Positions 1-9,021 are shown, counted from the stretch's first letter. The stretch: DNA of 64,000 nt from Geobacter sp. DSM 9736 (GCF_900187405.1 NZ_LT896716.1:3596753-3660752); one strand, 5' to 3'. A program made the numbers and translations. Notes: generated by a model from the sequence alone, not told the origin.

Positions 1-939
1 GCTAAACTCGGGCAGGGAAAGTTTCTCGTCGCAGAGGCGGACGAGTCGGATGGTTCCTTCCTCAGGCTCTCCCCAACCATCGCCGTCGTTACCAACATCG
101 ATGCCGATCACCTCGATTTCTACAAAGGGGGGATCGAGGAGATAAAGGATACGTTCGTCGACTTCATCAACAAGGTTCCATTCTACGGGATGGCAGTCCT
201 CTGCCTCGATGACAGGAACATAGCGACGGTCATTCCGCGGGTCAAGAAACGGTTCGTAACCTACGGCATGTCGTCCCAGGCCGACCTTAGAGCGACCCAT
301 ATCAGGCTCGAAGGTGGGACCACCAGCTTTACTGCTCACTACAAGGGTTACCGTATGGGGGACATCTCCTTCCGGATGCCCGGCGTTCACAATGTTCTCA
401 ACGCCCTCGCCTGTACGGCGGTAGCTATGGAACTGGACGTCCCCTTCCCGCTGATTCAGGAGGGCTTTGCGAAGTTCGGAGGAGTGGGACGCAGGTTCCA
501 GGTAAAGGGGGAGCCTGACGGGATCATGATCGTTGACGACTACGGTCATCACCCGGTGGAGATCCGGGCGACTCTGGCAGCCGCCAAACGCGGTTGGCCC
601 GAGCGGCGGCTGGTCGTGGCATTCCAGCCGCACCGGTATACGCGGACGCACGAACTCTTCAACGATTTCGTGAAGTGTTTTTACGATGCCGACGTGCTCG
701 TGCTGACCGACATCTATGCTGCCGGAGAACCTCCCATCGAGGGGGTGAGCAGCGAGAGCCTGGTCACTACAATCCGCCAGCACGGCCAGCGTGACGTCAC
801 CTATATCGCCGACAGGGAGGAGCTTCCGGAGTATTTCGCGGGTGTCGTGAAGCCGGGAGACATATTCCTTACCCTGGGCGCGGGGAACATATGGCAGACG
901 GGCGAGGCGCTCCTGGAGCGCCTTCAGGGAGCGCAGTGA
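1..939 (+). CDS. murC: UDP-N-acetylmuramate--L-alanine ligase (5' truncated)
   Basis: Adds L-alanine to UDP-MurNAc, the first amino acid step of cytoplasmic peptidoglycan precursor synthesis, using ATP. The window starts inside the gene: the frame is open from base 1, about 312 codons are visible, and the N-terminal UMP-binding part is missing. Visible family marks are the central Mur-ligase stretch [10 protein letters not shown], a TNIDADHLD segment, and the C-terminal domain with [10 protein letters not shown] and FQPHRYTRT. The stop codon overlaps the murB start (GTGA at 936-939), so the two are translationally coupled at the head of the mur/fts cluster. The identification is firm; only the start lies outside the window. 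Confidence 0.95.
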   Translation, partial: AKLGQGKFLVAEADESDGSFLRLSPTIAVVTNIDADHLDFYKGGIEEIKDTFVDFINKVPFYGMAVLCLDDRNIATVIPRVKKRFVTYGMSSQADLRATHIRLEGGTTSFTAHYKGYRMGDISFRMPGVHNVLNALACTAVAMELDVPFPLIQEGFAKFGGVGRRFQVKGEPDGIMIVDDYGHHPVEIRATLAAAKRGWPERRLVVAFQPHRYTRTHELFNDFVKCFYDADVLVLTDIYAAGEPPIEGVSSESLVTTIRQHGQRDVTYIADREELPEYFAGVVKPGDIFLTLGAGNIWQTGEALLERLQGAQ

Positions 940-1838
940 CGAGCGAGCTTGAGCGGGAGCTTCGGAGGGAGTTCCGGGGAGAGCTCCTGGCCGGCGAGTC
1001 TCTCGCCCGGCATACTTCGCTGAAGGTCGGAGGGCCGGCCGATCTCTTCGCCATTCCGGCTGACGAGGCAGACCTCCTCATCCTGATGGCTTTCATATCC
1101 GCCGCAGGGAAAGCCTACTTCGTGATCGGCGGCGGCTATAACCTCCTTGTACGGGATGGAGGTTTTCCCGGGGTGGTCATATCGCTCAGGAAACTGGATC
1201 GCCTCGAATATCTGAAGGATGGCTGCATCACGGCCGGAGCTGGAGTCGGCAACCTGCCGCTGGCCCGTTTTGCTGAGCAGCATAAAAGGACGGGACTAGA
1301 ATTCATCAGCGGCATCCCGGGAACGGTTGGCGGCGCTCTGGCGGTAAATGCCGGCGCCCATGACGCGGCGCTCCTGGACCGGGTAGTAACCTTGACCACG
1401 CTCCTTGACAGGAAAAAAAGAGTAAGGGCACGGGCCGAACTGGAATACGGCTATCGCTTTCTCAGCCTCGAACCGGGAGAGATCATACTCGGGGCCAATT
1501 TCCACGCTCCGGAAGGAAAGAGGGAAGAGATCAGGGAGCGTATGTCGGCATGCCAGGCCCATCGGCGGTCCGCTCAGGCGGTAACACTTCCAAACGCGGG
1601 CTCCTTTTTCAAGAACCCCACAGGAATGCAGGCCTGGCGTCTGATTGACCAAGCCGGATTGCGGGGGGCGAAGGTTGGGGGGGCTCAGGTCTCGGAAGCA
1701 CATGCCAATTTCCTGGTGAATGCAGGCGGAGCAACGGCGGCTGACTTTATCCAACTGGCAGCGCTGATCAAGGAGAGAGTAAAAGCGCTGCTGGGGGTAG
1801 AACTTGAAGAGGAAGTGCGGATCGTAGGAACTGATTGA
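936..1838 (+). CDS. murB: UDP-N-acetylenolpyruvoylglucosamine reductase
   Basis: FAD-dependent enzyme that reduces UDP-GlcNAc-enolpyruvate to UDP-MurNAc with NADPH. The GTG at 936 is preferred over an in-frame ATG at 891, because it overlaps the murC stop and has an AGGGAG ribosome site just upstream; this gives 300 residues, normal for the family. The FAD_binding_4 region contains the glycine-rich [14 protein letters not shown] and the [16 protein letters not shown] segment. The C-terminal MurB domain contains GSFFKNP with the proton-donating serine. It lies between murC and ddl, the usual order in Geobacter-type dcw clusters. Confidence 0.95.
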   Translation: MTSELERELRREFRGELLAGESLARHTSLKVGGPADLFAIPADEADLLILMAFISAAGKAYFVIGGGYNLLVRDGGFPGVVISLRKLDRLEYLKDGCITAGAGVGNLPLARFAEQHKRTGLEFISGIPGTVGGALAVNAGAHDAALLDRVVTLTTLLDRKKRVRARAELEYGYRFLSLEPGEIILGANFHAPEGKREEIRERMSACQAHRRSAQAVTLPNAGSFFKNPTGMQAWRLIDQAGLRGAKVGGAQVSEAHANFLVNAGGATAADFIQLAALIKERVKALLGVELEEEVRIVGTD

Positions 1839-1866
1839 GAAAGTCTGCGTGCGGAGGAGCACGATT

Positions 1867-2799
1867 ATGGGCAAGGAATACATGAAAGAGAAGAAAATCG
1901 GAGTGCTGATGGGGGGGCTGTCGGCGGAGCGGGAAGTGTCGCTGAAGAGCGGAGCCGCCGTTCACAAAGCCCTCATCGCCCGGGGCTACGACGCCGTCGC
2001 TATCGACGTGGGGCGCGACCTTCCCCAGGCCCTCGTAAGGGAGGGGGTAGAAGTCGCCTTCATATGCCTGCACGGCCGCTATGGCGAAGACGGCACGGTT
2101 CAGGGGCTCCTTGAGCTGATGGACATTCCCTACACCGGATCGGGATTGCTGGCGAGTGCGCTAGCCATGAACAAGGTTTACGCCAAGCGAGTATTTGCGG
2201 CAGCCGGGCTCACGGTTGCTCCGTACAAGGTGTTCCGCCGCGGCTGGGCCTTCAGGCCCGATTCTCTGGGATTTTCTCTTCCGGTGGTGATCAAGCCCTC
2301 TCAAGAGGGGTCTTCTGTCGGTGTTTCCATCGTACGGGAGCCGGACCAGGCTGCCGAGGCGCTGAAGCTTGCTTTTTCGTACGATGACGAGATCCTCGTG
2401 GAACAGTTCATCAAGGGGCGCGAAATACAGGTGGGAATTCTTGAGGAACGTGCTCTCGGAGCAATAGAGATCGTGCCGAAGCGCGAATTCTACGACTTCG
2501 AGGCGAAGTACACGGCCGGGATGGCGGAGCACATCCTGCCGGCACCACTTCCTGAAGATCTCTACGCCAAAGTCCTCGCTGCAGGTGAAGAAGCTCATCG
2601 GGCGCTGGGATGCAGCGGATACAGCAGGGTCGATTTCCTCGTGACCGAAGAGGGGGAGTGCTACCTCCTGGAGGTGAACACACTGCCGGGAATGACGGCC
2701 CTGAGCCTTCTGCCGGAGATCGCCGGCGGGGCGGGGATCGGATTTGAAGATCTTGTCGAGCGCATTCTTACGTCGGCTTCACTCAAAATAAAACTGTAG
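1867..2799 (+). CDS. ddl: D-alanine--D-alanine ligase
   Basis: ATP-grasp ligase that joins two D-alanines for the peptidoglycan stem peptide. The ATG at 1867 has a GGAGGAG site seven bases upstream and gives 310 residues; a GTG at 1849 has no ribosome site. Sequence marks are the N-terminal [17 protein letters not shown], the ATP-binding [15 protein letters not shown], and the C-terminal YSRVDFLV and [10 protein letters not shown] that carry metal and substrate ligands. It sits in the mur/fts run, 28 bases after murB and 27 before ftsQ. Confidence 0.95.
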   Translation: MGKEYMKEKKIGVLMGGLSAEREVSLKSGAAVHKALIARGYDAVAIDVGRDLPQALVREGVEVAFICLHGRYGEDGTVQGLLELMDIPYTGSGLLASALAMNKVYAKRVFAAAGLTVAPYKVFRRGWAFRPDSLGFSLPVVIKPSQEGSSVGVSIVREPDQAAEALKLAFSYDDEILVEQFIKGREIQVGILEERALGAIEIVPKREFYDFEAKYTAGMAEHILPAPLPEDLYAKVLAAGEEAHRALGCSGYSRVDFLVTEEGECYLLEVNTLPGMTALSLLPEIAGGAGIGFEDLVERILTSASLKIKL

Positions 2800-2826
2800 C
2801 GGCTGTGCCCGCGTTTACGGATATAA

Positions 2827-3645
2827 ATGCGCGACCTTCGTCAAAAAAATCAGAAACCTGTCAGCCGGAATAGGGTCAAGCGGGAACGTATCCCCATCGA
2901 CTACCGGGGCATCCTGAAAAAAGGGGTGCGGTTCATCCGATGGGCGACAGTCGTATCTCTAGCGGTCCTCGTGGTGTACGAAGTTTATGGGGTGGTGGCG
3001 CGCACCACCTTCCTCAGGCTGGAGCGGATCGAGGTGAGCGGCCTGAAGCGACTTACCCGGGAAGAGGTGGTTACTCAGGCGGGGGTGAAGGTCGGCGACG
3101 GGATGCTGGGTCTGAGGCTGCGCCGGATCGGAGAGCAACTCTCCAAAATCCCATGGGTGGATAAAGTCCGCGTGAGGCGCTACTTCCCCGGGAGCCTGAT
3201 TGTAGAGATCGCAGAGCGGGAGCCGCAGGCGATAGCGCACATGGGTTACCTCTACTACCTGGACAAGGGGGGGGAGCCGTTCAAGCCCCTCACGGTTGGC
3301 GACTCCCTCGACTACCCGGTGATTACGGGGGTGACCGAGGAGGACATGGCCCGGGACCCGGCGGGGAGCCGGGAGGCGCTCAAGGGAGCACTCGACCTGA
3401 TAGCGATTCTGAACGAAGGTGCGGCCCTCAAGATGGACGAAGTGTCGGAGATCCACTTCGACAAAGGATTCGGGTATACCCTGTTCGCTCTCCAGAACGG
3501 CGTGCCGGTCAAGCTCGGGAACGGCCAGTACAGGGAGAAGCTCCAGCGGCTTGCACGCATCTACCGAGAACTGCAGGCACAGTTACCGAACGTCGAGTAT
3601 GTCGACCTAGACTACGGCGACAGGATCATAGTGAAAAAATCGTAG
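2827..3645 (+). CDS. ftsQ: Cell division protein FtsQ/DivIB
   Basis: Bitopic inner-membrane divisome protein that links early cytoplasmic and late periplasmic division proteins. The 272-residue product has a basic cytoplasmic N-terminus, one membrane segment at about residues 38-58, a POTRA domain (about 68-138, beginning FLRLERIEVSGLKRLTREEV) and a C-terminal FtsQ domain ending in YVDLDYGDRIIVK. The ribosome site before the ATG is weak, so expression may rely on coupling with the genes upstream. It is followed after 15 bases by a short FtsA-like gene rather than directly by ftsA. Confidence 0.92.
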   Translation: MRDLRQKNQKPVSRNRVKRERIPIDYRGILKKGVRFIRWATVVSLAVLVVYEVYGVVARTTFLRLERIEVSGLKRLTREEVVTQAGVKVGDGMLGLRLRRIGEQLSKIPWVDKVRVRRYFPGSLIVEIAEREPQAIAHMGYLYYLDKGGEPFKPLTVGDSLDYPVITGVTEEDMARDPAGSREALKGALDLIAILNEGAALKMDEVSEIHFDKGFGYTLFALQNGVPVKLGNGQYREKLQRLARIYRELQAQLPNVEYVDLDYGDRIIVKKS

Positions 3646-3660
3646 CCAGGAGGGGGGATC

Positions 3661-3882
3661 ATGGCGGGAAAACGTGGGAGTGTAATAGGTGGAGTTGATT
3701 TCGGAAGCACCAACGTCTGCGCTATTCTCGGCAATTTCACCGCAGACGGTCTCGACATCGTCTACAAGAACCTTCAGGCGCGCGTTCTCAATTTCGAGCA
3801 TGTCGATCTCGGTCTGAGCGACCGGGGCGAGGTACAAAAGGCAACACTTAAAGGGGGGAAGTATGTCCGGCAAAAGGGATAA
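3661..3882 (+). CDS. Short FtsA N-terminal-like protein (73 aa), possible partial duplication
   Basis: This 73-residue reading frame has a strong ribosome site (AGGAGGGGGG) six or so bases before its ATG. Its first 34 residues align without gaps to the start of FtsA encoded directly downstream: MAGKRGSVIGGVDFGSTNVC against MSGKRDNLIVGLDIGTTKIC, and both continue to GLDIV, about 20 of 34 identical. After that the similarity ends. The remaining residues read into the ftsA leader, and the frame overlaps the first 20 bases of ftsA. It keeps only the first phosphate-binding strand of the actin fold, so it cannot be a working ATPase. It may be an old duplication remnant or a leader peptide controlling ftsA translation. 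Confidence 0.6.
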   Translation: MAGKRGSVIGGVDFGSTNVCAILGNFTADGLDIVYKNLQARVLNFEHVDLGLSDRGEVQKATLKGGKYVRQKG

Positions 3883-5098
3883 TCTGATCGTAGGACTCGA
3901 TATAGGAACCACAAAGATCTGCGCCATAGTCGGCAATGTCACTGAAGAAGGCCTTGATATCGTCGGCATCGGCACGAGCCCGTCCCGCGGCCTCCGCAAG
4001 GGTGTTGTGATCAATATCGACAGCACCGTCGCATCCATCCGGAAGGCGGTCGAGGAGGCCGAGCTGATGGCCGGCTGCGAAATCAGGTCGGTGTATGCCG
4101 GAATAGCGGGGGGGCACATCCGGGGGCTCAACTCCCAGGGGATCATAGCGATCAAGAATCGGGAAGTTTCTCCGGAAGACGTGAAGCGGGTCATCGAAGC
4201 TGCAAAAGCCATCGCCATACCGATGGACCGCGAGGTAATACACATACTTCCGCAGGAATTCATCATCGACGATCAGGACGGCATCCGTGAGCCGCTCGGC
4301 ATGAGCGGGGTCAGGCTCGAAGCAAAAGTCCACATCGTCACCGGCGCAGTGGCAAGCGCACAGAACATCATCAAGTCGTGCAACCGGGCAGGCCTCGACG
4401 TTGCCGACATCGTCCTGGAGCAGCTGGCTTCGTCAGAGGCAGTTCTTTCCGCCGATGAAAAGGAGCTTGGAGTGGCGCTGGTGGATATCGGCGGAGGTAC
4501 CACGGACATCGCCATCTTCGTTGACGGTGCGATCAAGCATACCTCGGTCCTTTCGCTGGGCGGCAACCACCTCACCAACGATATCGCCGTCGGTCTTCGA
4601 ACCCCGATGGCCGAAGCGGAAAAGATCAAGCAGAAGTACGGCTGCTGCCTGGCCTCGCTGGTAGGTAAAGATGAAACCATCGAAGTCCCAAGCGTGGGGG
4701 GCAGAAAGCCCCGCGTCCTCTCCCGGCAGCTTCTTGCCGAGATCCTGGAGCCGCGGGTCGAGGAGATATTCACCCTCGTCAACCGGGAGATAGTGAAATC
4801 CGGCTTCGAGGATCTGATAGCGTCGGGCATCGTCATCACCGGCGGCAGCACGATCCTGGAGGGGATGCCCGAGCTCGCCGAGCAGGTCTTCAATCTTCCG
4901 GTGCGCAGGGGGACCCCGCAGAACCTGGGGGGGCTGGTGGATGTGGTCAACTCCCCGGTCTACGCCACCGGTGTGGGTCTCGTCGTCTACGGGAGCAAGA
5001 ATGTCGGGATCAGCGAGTTCCCTACCACCCAGACCGATGAAAACCTGTTCAGGAGGGTGAGTAGGAGGATGAGGGAGTGGTTCGGGGAGTTTTTCTAA
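3863..5098 (+). CDS. ftsA: Cell division protein FtsA
   Basis: Actin-like ATPase that tethers FtsZ filaments to the inner membrane. The 411-residue product has the phosphate-1 motif VGLDIGTTKICAIVG, the phosphate-2 motif VDIGGGTTDIAIF, the adenosine motif GIVITGGSTILEGM and a C-terminal amphipathic helix (NLFRRVSRRMREWFGEFF) that serves as the membrane-targeting sequence. The ATG at 3863 follows an AAAGGGGGGAAG ribosome site inside the preceding short FtsA-like frame. A 120-base palindromic repeat separates it from ftsZ. Confidence 0.96.
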   Translation: MSGKRDNLIVGLDIGTTKICAIVGNVTEEGLDIVGIGTSPSRGLRKGVVINIDSTVASIRKAVEEAELMAGCEIRSVYAGIAGGHIRGLNSQGIIAIKNREVSPEDVKRVIEAAKAIAIPMDREVIHILPQEFIIDDQDGIREPLGMSGVRLEAKVHIVTGAVASAQNIIKSCNRAGLDVADIVLEQLASSEAVLSADEKELGVALVDIGGGTTDIAIFVDGAIKHTSVLSLGGNHLTNDIAVGLRTPMAEAEKIKQKYGCCLASLVGKDETIEVPSVGGRKPRVLSRQLLAEILEPRVEEIFTLVNREIVKSGFEDLIASGIVITGGSTILEGMPELAEQVFNLPVRRGTPQNLGGLVDVVNSPVYATGVGLVVYGSKNVGISEFPTTQTDENLFRRVSRRMREWFGEFF

Positions 5099-5109
5099 AT
5101 GTGGAGGGA

Positions 5110-5229
5110 GGTTGTTGAAAAACAGCCATCTCGCCGCCGTCCTCGAAAGCCCCTTTGTGCGGCGTAGCGCTGCTACGCCTCCGCACGGGCTTTCTGTGGG
5201 TGCGACGATCTGACTGTTTTTGAACAACC
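5110..5229. repeat. Palindromic intergenic repeat, copy A
   Basis: About 120 bases that fold back on themselves. The outer arms are GGTTGTTGAAAAACAG and CTGTTTTTGAACAACC, and the centre holds GCGTAGCGCTGCTACGC. Six more copies lie in this window, near 6462, 18070, 33671, 36271, 39217 and 46909, all outside genes. Here it sits between ftsA and ftsZ, where a folded transcript could dampen read-through. Confidence 0.85.
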
Positions 5230-5304
5230 CGGAGTAATGCTGTTCTTAATCACCTTGTGTGTACTTACTACTGAAGGCAATGAAAGGAAAAGGGGGAAGC
5301 GGAC

Positions 5305-6456
5305 ATGTTCGAATTTGATGAAAGCATTGACCAGAGCGCGAAGATCAAGGTTGTCGGCGTCGGAGGGGGCGGCGGCAACGCAATCAACACGATGATCGCC
5401 AGCGAGATTAACGGCATCGAGTTCATTGTGGCAAATACCGATGCCCAGGCGCTGCGGATGTCGAAGGCACCCGAAAAGATCCAGATCGGCGGGCAGCTCA
5501 CCAAGGGCCTTGGTGCCGGGGCGAACCCGAACGTCGGCCGTGACGCGGCCATGGAAGACCGGCAGAAGCTGGCGGAAGTCCTCAAGGGCTCCGACATGGT
5601 CTTTATCGCATGCGGAATGGGTGGCGGCACCGGTACCGGCGCTGCACCGGTCATTGCCGAAGCGGCCCGCGAGATCGGTGCGCTAACCGTCGGCGTCGTG
5701 ACCAAGCCATTCACACGCGAGGGGAAGCAGCGTCTGGCCAAGGCGGAAGAAGGGATCAGGGAGCTGAAGAAACACGTAGACTCCCTCATCGTGATCCCCA
5801 ACGACCGTCTCCTGGGCCTCGCCGGCAAGTCGATGTCCATAGTAGACGCCTTCAAGCCTTCCGATGACGTACTTCGCCAGGCCGTTCAGGGCATTTCGGA
5901 CCTGATCACCACCTCAGGCATGATCAACGTCGACTTTGCCGACGTGAAGGCGATCATGGGTGAGCGCGGGATGGCAATGATGGGAATCGGCCTCGGTGCC
6001 GGGGAAAACCGAGCCGTCGATGCGGCTACCCGCGCCATCTCCAGTCCGCTCCTGGAAGATATCGACATTTCGGGGGCCAGAGGCGTTCTCGTAAACATCA
6101 CCGGATCTTCCAGCATGACCATGGATGAATTCGATGCAGCCAGCCGTATCATCCACGAGAAGGTGCATGAGGATGCCAACATCATCGTCGGCCTCGTTAT
6201 CGACGAAAGTCTCGGCGAGCAGATCAAGGTAACCGCGATTGCAACCGGTTTCGGCGATCGGTTCGATATGGAGAGGCCCCGTGAAGAGGTGAAGAAGCCG
6301 ACTCCCTTCGTATCTCGTCAGGAAATCAACCGTGAGATACCGACATTCATCCGCGAGCGGAACCAGCGTGAGACCATGGTTCGGCAGCGGAGCTTCATGA
6401 TGGATGATGAGGAGCAATACGATATCCCAACGTTCCTCCGCAAGTCGGTCGATTAA
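5305..6456 (+). CDS. ftsZ: Cell division protein FtsZ
   Basis: Tubulin-like GTPase that forms the division ring. The 383-residue protein has the N-terminal [15 protein letters not shown], the tubulin signature [12 protein letters not shown] in the GTP site, and the synergy segment [11 protein letters not shown] that carries the catalytic aspartates. The C-terminal conserved tail YDIPTFLRK binds FtsA and ZipA-like partners. A GGGGGAAG ribosome site precedes the ATG. It ends the division operon: a repeat, a hairpin and an intrinsic terminator follow. Confidence 0.97.
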   Translation: MFEFDESIDQSAKIKVVGVGGGGGNAINTMIASEINGIEFIVANTDAQALRMSKAPEKIQIGGQLTKGLGAGANPNVGRDAAMEDRQKLAEVLKGSDMVFIACGMGGGTGTGAAPVIAEAAREIGALTVGVVTKPFTREGKQRLAKAEEGIRELKKHVDSLIVIPNDRLLGLAGKSMSIVDAFKPSDDVLRQAVQGISDLITTSGMINVDFADVKAIMGERGMAMMGIGLGAGENRAVDAATRAISSPLLEDIDISGARGVLVNITGSSSMTMDEFDAASRIIHEKVHEDANIIVGLVIDESLGEQIKVTAIATGFGDRFDMERPREEVKKPTPFVSRQEINREIPTFIRERNQRETMVRQRSFMMDDEEQYDIPTFLRKSVD

Positions 6457-6461
6457 AGGAG

Positions 6462-6575
6462 ACGCCGCTTTTCGTCCAGCTCCGCGTTGCGTCTTCGTCG
6501 CTCCTTGTGCGGCGTAGCGCTGCTACGCCTCCGCGGGCTCCTTGCTGCGCCTTGATCTGAACGAAAATCGACGCT
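6462..6575. repeat. Palindromic intergenic repeat, copy B (divergent arms)
   Basis: Shares the central GCGTAGCGCTGCTACGCCTC with the other copies but has different outer arms (CTTTTCGTCCAG against CTGAACGAAAATCG). These arms still pair with each other, so the fold has been kept although the arm sequence changed. It lies just after the ftsZ stop. Confidence 0.7.
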
Positions 6576-6639
6576 CCTGCACCATTTTGGGTTGTTTCAG
6601 ACCAAAAAGCTTTTCTTTCCGCTTCCCCAAGCGTCAACC

Positions 6640-6660
6640 GGTGGCGGTTTAGCCGCCACC
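6640..6660 (+). other. Perfect 8-bp hairpin
   Basis: GGTGGCGG and CCGCCACC form a perfect stem around the loop TTTAG. No T-run follows, so it is not an intrinsic terminator by itself. It may act together with the terminator 13 bases downstream or protect the 3' end of the ftsZ transcript. Confidence 0.5.
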
Positions 6661-6672
6661 AAGGCTTTCAAT

Positions 6673-6714
6673 CCCCGGCCTCCATTCCCCCTCCAGGGGG
6701 CCGGGTCTTTTTTT
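6673..6714 (+). terminator. Rho-independent terminator of the mur/fts operon
   Basis: An outer stem CCCGG/CCGGG and an inner stem CCCCC/GGGGG are followed by a run of T. It is correctly placed and oriented to end the ftsZ transcript, and it marks the right edge of the conserved division cluster. Confidence 0.75.
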
Positions 6715-6716
6715 CT

Positions 6717-7057
6717 CCTTCCATTATTGAATTGCCCCATCACGTTGTACGTGCCGGCACCGCTCAATCTTCCTCTCACTGAATCTTAATAAATTCTTGT
6801 GAAAGTACTTCTCTAACGCTATCATCCCTGAAATTGTGCAGGCAAATGTCGAATCGGATTCGGAAATGGTTCATACATAAGGTCCATTTCCTGGAAATCC
6901 TTGTGCTAAATACATGGGCGGCCAGCGCTGACCAATTCCCCCTGGATTGCAAGAGGCAAAGCACTTTCAGGATCAAGCAAAGTTACAGGGTGGGCAAGTG
7001 GGATCGGCAAAAAGCGGTGGCGCTACTATATGGTGCTCTCGGGACAAGGCTGTAAAA
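6717..7057. other. Non-coding stretch at the left edge of the accessory region
   Basis: About 340 bases with no convincing gene. Short frames exist on both strands but have no ribosome sites, family resemblance or consistent codon use. Base composition becomes AT-rich here. No integrase, tRNA or insertion-sequence ends are recognisable. It may be decayed mobile DNA. Confidence 0.5.
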
Positions 7058-7184
7058 GCTTATAGTATTATAAACCTTGAAATGAGCCATCACCATGCAA
7101 GGTTTATAGATATAGAAATTTGGCAGGTTTATACATATATAAGCTTGTTTATAATAGTATAAACTTGTTTATAGATGTATAAAC
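7058..7184. promoter_or_regulatory. Array of 18-bp palindromes GYTTATA-N4-TATAARC
   Basis: Four clear copies start at 7058, 7127, 7147 and 7167. A degenerate fifth starts at 7102 (GTTTATA, four bases, TAGAAAT). The last three are exactly 20 bases apart, two helical turns, so a dimeric DNA-binding protein could load cooperatively on one face. A separate 11-bp inverted repeat (TATAAACCTTG at 7069-7079, CAAGGTTTATA at 7098-7108) overlaps the first two. The array ends 55 bases before the first cassette gene. The binding protein is not identified. Iterons or recombinase sites are alternatives. Confidence 0.6.
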
Positions 7185-7239
7185 CAGCCTCTAACTGCTC
7201 AATAACGAGTTGAGTGAATAAGTAAAGGAGAAGGTCAAG

Positions 7240-7728
7240 ATGAGTAAAGAAGCATCAGCGACGTTAATTGCTGCAGTCATTGCTGCTGTTGTGAGTGTAA
7301 TAACATTGGCAGGTACATTGGGCATTGGCTATTGGCAATCCACCCAACTCAGAAAAGATACTTTTCAACTTGCTGCATCTGAAAGGCGGCTGGAAGCGGC
7401 TCAAGGCTACTATAGAATCACCTTCAGGTGGATGCGCAATCAAAACAACCTTGATAAGTTGAAAAGAATCGAAAAAGAACTGGATGAATTTCATCAGTCG
7501 CATGCTTTATATCTTACGACTGAAGGTCGCAAAAGAATGAACGTGATAATTACTTCAATGTGGTCCATTACTCGTCCCAAAGGCAAGTTACTCCAAAATG
7601 ATGACTTGAAGCAGAAGGTCCTTGATGTTTCCAAGCATATTCCCTCCTTCCATGAAGAATTGATTAAAAGCGTGTGGCTAGAAATGGACCCAAGGGACAG
7701 TGAATTATACAAAATAAATGGTCTTTAA
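7240..7728 (+). CDS. Hypothetical protein with one N-terminal membrane helix (cassette 1)
   Basis: The 162-residue product begins with a membrane segment at about residues 8-30 (LIAAVIAAVVSVITLAGTLG) and continues as a charged, helical cytoplasmic or periplasmic domain with no motif I recognise. A strong AAAGGAG ribosome site lies upstream of the ATG. It is the first gene of the cassette array, directly downstream of the palindrome array that may control it, and an attC-like site begins 20 bases after its stop. Membrane-anchored small proteins of this kind are common integron-cassette cargo. The function is unknown. Confidence 0.7.
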   Translation: MSKEASATLIAAVIAAVVSVITLAGTLGIGYWQSTQLRKDTFQLAASERRLEAAQGYYRITFRWMRNQNNLDKLKRIEKELDEFHQSHALYLTTEGRKRMNVIITSMWSITRPKGKLLQNDDLKQKVLDVSKHIPSFHEELIKSVWLEMDPRDSELYKINGL

Positions 7729-7747
7729 ATGAACAAATAAAAAATAA

Positions 7748-7802
7748 TTCCAACCATCGGCAAGACCGGCCCGATGTGCCGGTCAGCCTCAGAACGTTGG
7801 GT
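7748..7802 (+). other. attC-like recombination site 1
   Basis: The 5' core TTCCAAC (one mismatch to RYYYAAC) and 3' core GTTGGGT (full match to GTTRRRY) are 55 bases end to end. The outer CCAAC pairs with GTTGG, then GGC pairs with GCC, then GACCGGC with GCCGGTC. This leaves the bulges typical of folded attC. Its inner arm is nearly the same as in site 3. Confidence 0.65.
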
Positions 7803-7822
7803 GATTAAAAGATGAGGGAACA

Positions 7823-8266
7823 ATGAGACATCTACTAGCCCTTTCAGCGTTGCCATTCTTACTTACCGCTTCCGCTTGCTCTGGAACTGCAATGAAGACA
7901 ATAAAAACAAAAGGGTGTGGAGGAATTACAGGGGGTTGTCGAGGGTACGAGATTCACAGCGATGGCACTGTTTTCCAGACACAAACTGAACTAAGTGATT
8001 TTGGACCAAAAGAAAAGAAAATAGAGATTTGTAAAGATCGTAAAATAGCAGACCTGCTTTTCGAGAAGCTAAATAAGATCAAGTTCACGGACATACAAAT
8101 GAACGAAGTCGAAAACATTACAACGTATATTTTGTTGGAGTCTGAGGGGCGCAGGCATGAAGTGTCGTGGTGGCAGAAGAATGAGTCGACAAAGGCCTTA
8201 GATGACTTTTGGGAAGAGGAGTTGCGACTTCTGCGAGAGTCTAATTGTTTGAACGGGCCACGGTAA
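7823..8266 (+). CDS. Hypothetical lipoprotein (cassette 2)
   Basis: The 147-residue product has a short signal peptide ending TASAC, a lipobox-like site with the lipidated cysteine at residue 19. A small mature domain follows, with a Gly/Cys-rich start (GCGGITGGCRGYEIHSDGTV) and a C-terminal helix. No known family is recognised, although the layout resembles small DUF6438-type lipoproteins; that comparison is only an impression. A GAGGGAAC ribosome site precedes the ATG. The gene starts 20 bases after attC-like site 1 and ends 6 bases before site 2, so it fills a whole cassette. Confidence 0.7.
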   Translation: MRHLLALSALPFLLTASACSGTAMKTIKTKGCGGITGGCRGYEIHSDGTVFQTQTELSDFGPKEKKIEICKDRKIADLLFEKLNKIKFTDIQMNEVENITTYILLESEGRRHEVSWWQKNESTKALDDFWEEELRLLRESNCLNGPR

Positions 8267-8272
8267 AGCGGC

Positions 8273-8335
8273 ATCCAACAAAGCGTGGCAGACAGTCTCC
8301 GCTACGCTCCGCAGCTGCACTCTCACCCGTTACCC
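8273..8335 (+). other. attC-like recombination site 2
   Basis: The 5' core ATCCAAC matches RYYYAAC fully. The 3' core GTTACCC is only a partial match to GTTRRRY. The interior shares TGGCAGAC and GCTGCAC with site 5 and can fold by pairing GCAG with CTGC. This is the weakest 3' core of the five, but the placement right after a gene fits. Confidence 0.55.
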
Positions 8336-8366
8336 TTAAAAGTAAATTAGAACCGGATGAGACTTT

Positions 8367-9011
8367 ATGACGTTTGCTGACATTTCATTCATTATCGGAG
8401 CCATTGTCGTCTATGGTATCTATGACATCTGTAAGAGCCAAAAAGCTAATGAAGCAAAAAGTAAAAAGGAGGCCGAACAGAAGGTAGCTCACGAGAAGTT
8501 CATGGTTGAGTATGAGGCAAAACAACGTGCAGCAATAAAGGAAACAAAATCTCATCAAGAAAGGCCAGACGACTGGGAGCTGAGGAAATCTTATATACTG
8601 AAGAGAGATGGCTACAAGTGTGTAAGGTGTGGAAGCTACCAGAACCTACACGTACACCACAAAATCCCCGTTTCGGCACGTCCAGATCACTCTGAAAATA
8701 ATCTGATTACTCTATGCATTCGATGCCACGGAGACCAAGGCGGACCAGGTCATAATAGCTTGGTGCCTATGTCTGTCGGTAAACAATGTAGCAAGTACAG
8801 CTTCCAGCAAATAAAGGGCAGAAAGGAATATAAGTGTGATTCCTGCGGCGGAAGGATTATAAGCGGACAGCACTCGTATAAAAAGAGCTATTGGTATCGA
8901 AGTGTTAAATACAGCTCAAACAAAATTCCAGACAATACAATTAGAATCTGTGAAGACTGTCTGTTGAGCTTCAATGATTATTCAGACAAAATCATGAGAC
9001 AACCTCGTTAG
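8367..9011 (+). CDS. Membrane-anchored HNH endonuclease (cassette 3, first gene)
   Basis: The 214-residue protein has an N-terminal membrane helix (about 3-22) and a charged coiled coil (about 25-65). An HNH nuclease domain follows: C85-x2-C88, VHHKIP with H97-H98, SENNLITLC with the asparagine, and C117-x2-C120-H121. A second zinc-ribbon-like part has C157-x2-C160 and C195-x2-C198. HNH domains of this type cut DNA and are frequent in restriction and phage-defence systems; a membrane anchor is unusual. The next gene follows 10 bases later without an attC between, so the two probably travel as one cassette. Confidence 0.8.
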   Translation: MTFADISFIIGAIVVYGIYDICKSQKANEAKSKKEAEQKVAHEKFMVEYEAKQRAAIKETKSHQERPDDWELRKSYILKRDGYKCVRCGSYQNLHVHHKIPVSARPDHSENNLITLCIRCHGDQGGPGHNSLVPMSVGKQCSKYSFQQIKGRKEYKCDSCGGRIISGQHSYKKSYWYRSVKYSSNKIPDNTIRICEDCLLSFNDYSDKIMRQPR

Positions 9012-9021
9012 AGGAGTTAAA

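Noticed and set aside
5110-5229. Minus-strand frames through the repeats that share a GGVAALRRT peptide (also in copies B, D, E and others)
   Set aside because: The shared peptide is just the translation of the repeat centre. The frames lack ribosome sites and end in unrelated sequence.
6776-7055. Overlapping frames on both strands between the ftsZ terminator and the palindrome array
   Set aside because: No ribosome sites, no family resemblance and no integrase motifs. Treated as non-coding.
7181-7215. Short attI or attC remnant (CTCTAAC ... GTTGAGT)
   Set aside because: The cores are only about 20 bases apart and the fold is poor. Used only as a possible left border, not called as a site.
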